The notes under the pieces are model-generated. The model was not told the DNA's origin. It was given only the letters and a program-made list of their open reading frames with translations, and did no database searches. Of a stretch of 27,665 bases of DNA, positions 22,361 to 27,665 are shown piece by piece; position 1 is the first letter of the stretch, and each line of letters starts with the position of its first letter. The position numbers were made by a program, and so were the translations under genes. Source of the DNA: Spirogloea muscicola (taxonomy: Eukaryota; Streptophyta; Zygnematophyceae; Spirogloeales; Spirogloeaceae); contig WELB01000040.1 in NCBI GenBank assembly GCA_009602725.1, forward strand, positions 308,125 through 335,789. The letters are read 5' to 3'.

Positions 22361-22899
22361 TGAACCCATCACCGATTGAAGATCGGACCGAAGCTGCCTG
22401 TCAGTGTTCTTTGAGCTGCCGTTTGCTGCCATATGCCTAACTTCATACTCCTTGAATGAGGCGTGCATGCTGAAGGAAAGTGGCTCCAGCATGAGGGCAG
22501 CCACTATAGATGGTGAGCTTGAAGAGAATGCACCAGTACTGCAGCAGGGCCACCAAGCCCTAGGAATAATCGCATGATCGTTTGGGCTTCGCTGCTGGTT
22601 CGCTTGTCATTGCTTGCAGGCGCTGTTCTGTGCAGGCTTCCAACTTGCGAATGGGGTCTAGGCGATCAATGAGTGGCAATGTGTAGCAGCCTCTCTTCTT
22701 GCTGCACTGTGTCCCTTCTCACTAGGGCTTCTCCCTAAGCCTCGTCTGTTCTTTTCTGCCGGCCTTGTTACAGCCATGCTTCCTCTTGATGGAAGAGCAA
22801 GTATTTATCTTGCTCATCGCTCCGGGCTTGCCACTGGCAACAGCTCGGCAACCTTGGCAGCACCTTCTTGAGGGGCGCCCATGAAGTTGGCTGTGCAAC

Positions 22900-22953
22900 T
22901 CCCTTTCAGCTGCAAGTTACTTCAAATTGCGGCTGCTGACGAGGATGCACTAA
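22900..22953 (+). other. Coding-like tail, copy T2
   Basis: Reads LSAASYFKLRLLTRMH and stop at 22951-22953. An R copy follows about 65 bp downstream at 23018. Upstream, the LAHRSGLATG peptide at about 22815 resembles the MHLKAGRALAGG block of the longer copies. Confidence 0.45.
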
Positions 22954-23146
22954 GCGGCCATCTGTATTGCCACTTGCTTTGCTGAGCGCTTTGCGCTTCC
23001 ACATTGGGGCTTCCGCTGACCCCTGTCCATTCTTTTAGGGCTGGCCTTTCACAGCTGCTGCCTTCTCTTATTACCCCATTTGTGGGGAAAGCTTACTGTC
23101 TTCTTCATTTCTCGAGACGCCAAGAAGCTCTTCCCAAGGGGGATCG

Positions 23147-23275
23147 ATGGTTGTGAAAGCAAATTATGGACAAGGTTCAGAGAAGAGTAGAAGCCTTGCG
23201 AGGGAGAAGACGCGCGCTGATCCGGTTCCCCCAGTTAGCTTGTCGGAATTGTATTTGCTCACTCGCGAGTATTAA
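23147..23275 (+). other. Coding-like tail, copy T3, a 42-codon ORF
   Basis: An ATG at 23147 opens a 42-residue frame ending PPVSLSELYLLTREY and stop. The first third of the frame is an inverted-orientation R copy, so if translated it would be a fusion of R and the tail. It is basic in the middle (EKSRSLAREKTRAD). No function is known. Confidence 0.35.
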
Positions 23276-23558
23276 CGTCACACTGTTACCTTAGGCCACC
23301 TTAGCACAGACCTTCATTTCATGTTACCCCACGTTTTGCACTAGCTTTTGCCTAACTGGCTTAAATTTGCCTACCTTTATGAAGAAGCTCTTCAGTAGGG
23401 GGCAATGGCTCTAAAGCCCGAAAGGAGGAGATGTCTCTCACCAAAAGGCAATGGCTGACAAGTAAAAGAAAAGTCAAAGAAAAGTAAGCTCTTCCGTGCG
23501 CAAGGGCTGTGGGGGACGCTAATAAGCGCAATTAAGCGGACCATCCTGCTGGCGAATA

Positions 23559-23807
23559 ATGTGTGGCGCTCGCTATGAATATGCACGGGGCGCTTGGCAG
23601 TCTGCCGGACCTCCTGCAGCAGCTTGCACAGCGGGCAATTGCCTAGGTGTTCCAAATGCGGCTCTCTATTTCATTCCAGCGGCCCCAGGCTCGTGCATGC
23701 ATCGCGGGCAGGCCGCACTGTGGCTGCTGCTTCTGAATTTACGTGGGGGTGACTATCTTTCAGCTGTAATTTACTCCGACTTGAGGCTGCCGACTAGGGC
23801 TTATTGA
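23559..23807 (+). other. Coding-like tail, copy T4, 82-codon frame
   Basis: The frame ends LLLLNLRGGDYLSAVIYSDL, then RLPTRAY and stop. SCMHRGQAALW upstream lines up with the HLxAGRAL block of copy T1. An R copy follows at 23886. With the ATG at 23559 this would be a short, Cys- and Ala-rich protein; it may equally be a gene fragment. Confidence 0.4.
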
Positions 23808-23822
23808 GCTCCCACTCGTTGT

Positions 23823-23882
23823 AGCCACTTGCATAGTCGTGTGTGCATAGCTTTGTGATTACACAAGGCTATGCAAGTGGCT
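23823..23882. repeat. Strong hairpin
   Basis: Outer arms AGCCACTTGCATAG (23823-23836) and CTATGCAAGTGGCT (23869-23882) are perfect inverted copies. An alternative inner stem pairs CATAGCTTTGTG (23846-23857) with CACAAGGCTATG (23862-23873), 11 of 12 matching. The two stems overlap on the right arm, so they are mutually exclusive. It lies between tail T4 and the next R copy. Confidence 0.8.
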
Positions 23883-24379
23883 GTCGGCCCTTTGCACCTT
23901 GTCCACTTTTTTTTTGCTGGCTTTTCAGAGCCCTCGCCCCCTTAGACTTAGGAATTTTCGGTCTGTAAGAGGCCAATCCCAAGGGACAAGGTCCTTCAAT
24001 GAAAGTACGAAAGGAGACCACTCGTGACACGTTAATCGCGCATCATGCAGTGGCTTTGGCGAGGAGGTGGAGGCGGACGTGTAGGATAGGAGCAGAAGCA
24101 CTTGGAAGAGGTGACAGGATGGCCGCGACAGGCCATCCCAAGAAGAAATAGCTCTTTCAGAAATTTCTTGTTTTCCGCTTTTCAGAATACTGCAAGAGCT
24201 GTCAAAGCTAGCTTCAATGGTCAAAGTCCTGTGAGAAGAAGTGGCTCTCCCAATGGGGGCAAGGGCTGTGAGAAGCCAGCCCGAAAAGAATTGACAAGGT
24301 TCGAAGGGGCCAAACTATGAGCTAAGCAGCGACTGCGGGGCCTGAAGAGGCTATGGCAGAACGGGGGAGGATGGACCAC

Positions 24380-24469
24380 TTAGTAGTTACGAGTGAGGAG
24401 CCTCACATCCGACAGACTAGCTGCCGGTAAACTATCCCCCTGACGAAAGCCGGAGGCCGCAGCGAGAGC
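24380..24469 (-). other. Coding-like tail, copy T6
   Basis: The minus strand reads ALAAASGFRQGDSLPAAS followed by LSDVRLLTRNY and stop at 24382-24380. Compared with T1, most differing codons are synonymous (for example TCA/TCG, CTA/CTC, ACG/ACT, AGA/CGT). An R copy follows at 24315-24250 in the same orientation. Confidence 0.5.
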
Positions 24470-24698
24470 CAAGGTGTGAGAGGCCAAGCCAAGAGAAGAG
24501 AAAGAAATGAAGAGCTCTTGCACCCACAGCAATGACTGTGAGAGGCTAGCTCAGAGAATGAGGTATAAGAAACACCAAGGAGAGAGACGTAAGCTCATCC
24601 AGAGGGGGGCAAGGATTGCGAAAGCGAGCCCGAATAGAACGGACATAGGCCGAAGGGACCGGAAAGCGCGAGAAACAAGCAAGCAAGTAGCACGAAGT

Positions 24699-24734
24699 TA
24701 TTTATTCAGTAATCCCCTAGTCAGCAGCCGCGAG
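24699..24734 (-). other. Coding-like tail, copy T7 (short)
   Basis: The minus strand reads SSRLLTRGLL, and an R copy follows at about 24660-24600. It is a degenerate member recognised mainly by CGGCTGCTGACTAGGGG and by its position relative to R. Confidence 0.35.
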
Positions 24735-25020
24735 GAAAGGGTCTGAGTCCAGGGGCAATCCCCCAACACAATCTGCGTCGAACCACCTTGGCAAAACGGC
24801 CGGAAATTGGGCAACTATGAACGGCCGGCGAGCCCGGCACCAGGATGGCCGGCGCGCACCGGGGGCGCTCGCCGCCCATCGTGGCCCTCACGGCGCCGCG
24901 CCCCGCCCACAGTGCAGAGGGCGGCGCAAGCGACGCCGCGAGCCAGCCATGGCGGCAGGGCCCCACCTTCCTTGCCGCTGCGTGCCGCACGCGGCTGGCC
25001 CGCTTGCGCGGACAGACTGA

Positions 25021-25171
25021 CGGTATTACTCAGATTTGCATCTACTGACGAGAGCTTACTGAGAGTTCGCTTACTGCTGTCTCAGTCCTTAGCACTCCAA
25101 CTCCTTCAGACCTTGTCCATTCTTTTGGGCTGGCCTCTCCCAGCCACCAAATAATCTGGCCGCGCTTGCTG
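25021..25171 (+). repeat. Tail T5 + R, near-identical to 21512-21655
   Basis: YYSDLHLLTRAY and stop (25062), followed by an R copy. About 145 bp match 21512-21655 with only some seven differences by eye, making this the most recent duplication in the cluster. The upstream sequences differ, so the duplicated unit begins near the SDL motif. Confidence 0.7.
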
Positions 25172-25314
25172 CTTCCCGGTGGGTAGCGACGGCGGTGAGA
25201 GTTGAATAGCTCACCCCAAGCGGGAAATTGTGCTGTGCAAGGCCAGCCCAACAAAGAATGGACAACGTCGGAAGGGGCCCGAAACACAAAGCTACACGAG
25301 TGACTACGACGAAT

Positions 25315-25370
25315 AGGTATCAAGTCACCGCTAGTCAGCAGCCGCCAGTCAGAGTAGGGAGAAAGACGCT
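25315..25370 (-). other. Coding-like tail, copy T8
   Basis: The minus strand reads SLLYSDWRLLTSGD, with the R copy at about 25280-25235 following. The stop position of the family is not kept. Confidence 0.35.
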
Positions 25371-25971
25371 TCCAGGAGAGGGCGGTGGCTGGGAGAGGCC
25401 AGCCCAGACAAAGTTCGAAGGGGCCGGGGCCAGACTAGCTTGCAGCCGGCAAGGGAAGGGAAGGGAAAGGCGCGCTGTTCGAGTGAAATGACAGGGATTC
25501 CATAGCAGGCCAGTATGCTTCGTAAGTAGGAGAAGCCGTGCAGATGGGCGATGGCTGTCAGACCCTGTCCTTCCTCTTGGGCTGGCCACTCACATTCGCT
25601 TGCATTGCACCTTTTCTTCCGTGACAAGCCCAGCCCAAATTAACAGCTCTTTCAATGCTAGGCAATGGCTGGGAGCCAGCCCTCAAAAGCAATGAACAAG
25701 GTCTGAAAGGGCCGGAAGGTGCAGAAAAGGAAAAACAGCTTTTCCAATGTAAGGCAGCGGCTGTGAGAAAGTGACGCTCAAAAGGGGGCGAGGGCTCTGA
25801 ATAGCCCGAATTGATCTGGCAAGGTCCGAAGGGGCCAAAAAGTGGTGAAAGAAGATAGACTCTTCCTATAAAGAGCGATGGCTGTAATTGGCCAGCCCAT
25901 GAAAATGATCAAAGGTCGAAGGGGCCAGAAAAGCATCAAAGCACACAGCGACTCAAGTGGCCACTGAGTGC

Positions 25972-26025
25972 TCAACATTCCCTGTTGAACAGCCGCAGGT
26001 CAGAGAAAATAGTCTCCGGCTGAAA
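25972..26025 (-). other. Coding-like tail, copy T9
   Basis: The minus strand reads FQPETIFSDLRLFNREC and stop at 25974-25972. An R copy precedes it (26105-26030) and another follows (25935-25860), giving the clearest R-tail-R tandem arrangement. It is the closest relative of the pair near 8.1-8.3 kb. Confidence 0.45.
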
Positions 26026-27204
26026 GAATACTCTAGTAGAGGGCGATGGCTGTGATTGGCCAGCCCAAAGAAAAGAGAATGGACAAAGTCGAAGGGGCCG
26101 CCAGATAATCGGTAAGCTGATAGACGTAATTCAACAGATTGATAATCACAAGGCCAGTTCCAAAGGAACAGTAAACAAGAAGACAGTGGACGCGAGAACG
26201 GCCGTGGCTTGCGCGGGAGGCAAAACGGCCGCGGCCACGGCGGGCACGCCGCCGCAGATCCCGGCAGTGCGCTTCGGCGCGACCCGCGGCGCGGGCGGGG
26301 CTGGCCCTCGGCCCCTCTGAGCGGCCTCGCCGTAGCCGAGGCACGCCGCGCATGCGCCGCCAGCCATGGCGCGCCCCCCCGAAGCACGTGATTTTCCTGT
26401 TCCCCTGCTCTCAGCAGTGCTGGTCTTGGAGCCGCCCTGTCTCCCTGGGGCCCGCAAATCTCTGTCGCTACTTAATTTGAAGCATTTTCCAGGAGAGGGC
26501 GATAGCTATTGCCCTCCCCTGGAAGCATCCTTTTTCAGCTTCTTCCCCCCGCCCGCTGCCCCCCTCTGTGACAGACTTCCAGCTTTGGCCCACCAGACAG
26601 CGCTGGGCCCTTCTACTTCCTTTAAGAAAAGCACCTCTTCAGTGTCCGGCTTTTCAGGGCTGGCTCTGCAAAAGGCCAGCCACATCGACAACGTTGACAA
26701 GGTGCCTTCTGTTTCACAGCCATGGCCTCCTTCTCTTCGCACTCCTTCCATTGCCTTCCTGATTGCGACATATCGTGATCTACTCAGAGCAAAGCGGCGT
26801 CACTGACCGACCTTCTACTTTGCCCTATCTTTTTCTTCACTTTCTATTCTATCTTTTGGGCCCGAGGCAGCTTCGCATCTGCCAACGACGGCCACAATCG
26901 TATGTCCGCGCCCCATGCCTACGGGGGCCATGCCGCGGGGGAATTGTGGAGGGCGGCAGACGTACACGCAGATCCAGGGTCGGCCGAGATGACCCGACGC
27001 CACGAACACCGTCTGCACCACCATGTGTGCAGACGGCGAGAAGTGAGCTCTTCGAAAGAGTGCGGGGGCATCTCACTGGCCAGCCCAGGCAGAATGCATA
27101 GGGCGCTAAAAACACAAAAGCTATGCAAGAGACTGACGAGATAATTAGAAAATGCGCAGAGAGAAAGTCGGTAGCGACGGTGAAAAAGATTTCGTGTATT
27201 TGAA

Positions 27205-27245
27205 ACAAACGAAGGCCAAATGGCCAAGTACAAAGGCACGCACAT
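27205..27245 (-). repeat. Repeat A fragment at the right side
   Basis: GGCCAAGTACAAAGGCACGC matches the end of repeat A copy 1 (GGCCAAGTACAAAGGCAAGC). On the minus strand it reads MCVPLYLAIWP, like MCLPLYLATQA at 9.06 kb. Upstream A sequence is not seen. Confidence 0.55.
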
Positions 27246-27409
27246 CTTAAGACCTACATAACCTACAGAAAAAGGGGGCCCGCTTGCAGGGTCTGCCCGC
27301 CAATGTGCGGCATGGGGCCGCGGCCGCCGCCGACGCGTCTGCTCGGGGCGGGCGGCGAGGCCCTCATGCCCCCCCCCTGCCCGCAGCAGCGGCCACGTGC
27401 TGCGCCCGC

Positions 27410-27583
27410 CGCCCTCCTCCCTCCCTCCTCCCCACCTCGCTCTCCTTCCCTCCCTCCATCCCTCCCTCCCCCTTTCCGCCCCCACCCATTACCTCTCTCC
27501 CCTCTTTCCGCCTCCCTCTCTCTCTGCCTCTCCCTCTTCCCGCCTCTCCCTCTCTCTGCCTCTCCCTCTCTCCCTCCCCTCCT

Positions 27584-27665
<82 letters not shown>
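27410..27665. repeat. Polypyrimidine tract ending in (CT)n
   Basis: From about 27410 the plus strand is nearly all C and T, with CCCTCC and CTCT runs. From 27588 to the window end it is an uninterrupted CT repeat. Minus-strand Glu/Gly/Arg frames here are artefacts of composition. Confidence 0.95.

Larger units (their letters stand above)
20221..27250. repeat. Cluster of degenerate R repeats (both strands)
   Basis: At least 18 copies of a roughly 75-bp unit, R. In one orientation it reads GGCCCCTTCGACCTTGTCC, CATTCTTTTGGGCTGGCC, TCTCACAGCCATTGCCCCC and GGAAGAG. Plus-strand copies lie near 21593, 21706, 23018, 23886, 25110 and 25560. Minus-strand copies lie near 20495, 20765, 20928, 23140, 24250, 24610, 25235, 25380, 25660, 25775, 25860 and 26030. 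Each contains a short hairpin, GGCTGG-loop-CCAGCC, in its best-kept form. Several copies are spaced about 85 or 170 bp apart, as in a decayed tandem array. Coding-like tails (listed separately) alternate with R, usually 45-75 bp upstream of it in the same orientation. G+C-rich islands at 21.05-21.5, 24.8-25.0 and 26.2-26.4 kb interrupt the array. No ordinary gene was found in these 7 kb. Confidence 0.75.

Noticed and set aside
20221-27250. CRISPR-like array
   Set aside because: The repeats are degenerate, on both strands and unequally spaced, with no uniform spacers and no cas genes.
26919-27485. 188-codon minus-strand frame near the right edge
   Set aside because: Its first part translates the polypyrimidine tract; only a short repeat A piece inside has similarity elsewhere.

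Overview
The window looks like nuclear DNA from an intron-rich green alga, probably a chlorophyte of the trebouxiophyte (Chlorella-like) kind. This is inferred from a plastid fibrillin gene, spliceosomal GT-AG introns of roughly 100-650 bp, a G+C-rich coding bias, and short stretches of the TTTAGGG-type telomere motif inside introns. No bacterial gene layout, tRNA, rRNA or CRISPR array was seen.

Five genes could be built exon by exon with agreeing splice phases, or in one case read as a partial gene. At the left edge, on the minus strand, is part of a class II (Golgi-type) alpha-mannosidase that seems to lack its front half. Head to head with it, a plus-strand gene (1439-4602, 6 exons, 569 aa) encodes an RlmM/FtsJ-type 2'-O-ribose methyltransferase with a complete K-D-K-E tetrad. 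Next, on the plus strand, is mitochondrial ribosomal protein uL4 (about 8412-11472), whose first exon is broken by an N and 109 A bases. Plastid fibrillin FBN6/PAP8 follows (12340-14444, 5 exons, 257 aa). Convergent with it, on the minus strand, is the ESCRT-III subunit VPS24/CHMP3 (14918-16799, 6 exons, 241 aa). A further minus-strand gene (18656-19564, 2 exons, 256 aa) encodes a serine-rich, acidic/basic protein I do not recognise. These are unrelated housekeeping genes for N-glycan processing, rRNA modification, mitochondrial translation, plastid lipid association and endosomal sorting; nothing suggests an operon-like pathway.

Between genes are two foldback structures. One (4640-5190) has arms that both look coding. 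The other (within 6293-7390) is an inverted duplication inside a Ty1/copia gag fossil.

From about 20.2 kb to 27.2 kb I found no ordinary gene. The region is packed with degenerate repeats on both strands: at least 18 copies of a roughly 75-bp hairpin-bearing repeat (called R here), alternating with copies of a coding-like tail that reads S-D-L-x-L-L-T-R-x-Y and then stop. The tail copies differ mostly at third codon positions, so they descend from a protein that was under selection. Longer relatives (called A here) lie at 17.2-17.55 kb and 22.0-22.4 kb, and pieces lie at 9.06, 11.99 and 27.2 kb. An R-plus-tail pair sits just upstream of the uL4 gene. This family is the most novel thing in the window. 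The right edge ends in a long polypyrimidine/(CT)n tract.
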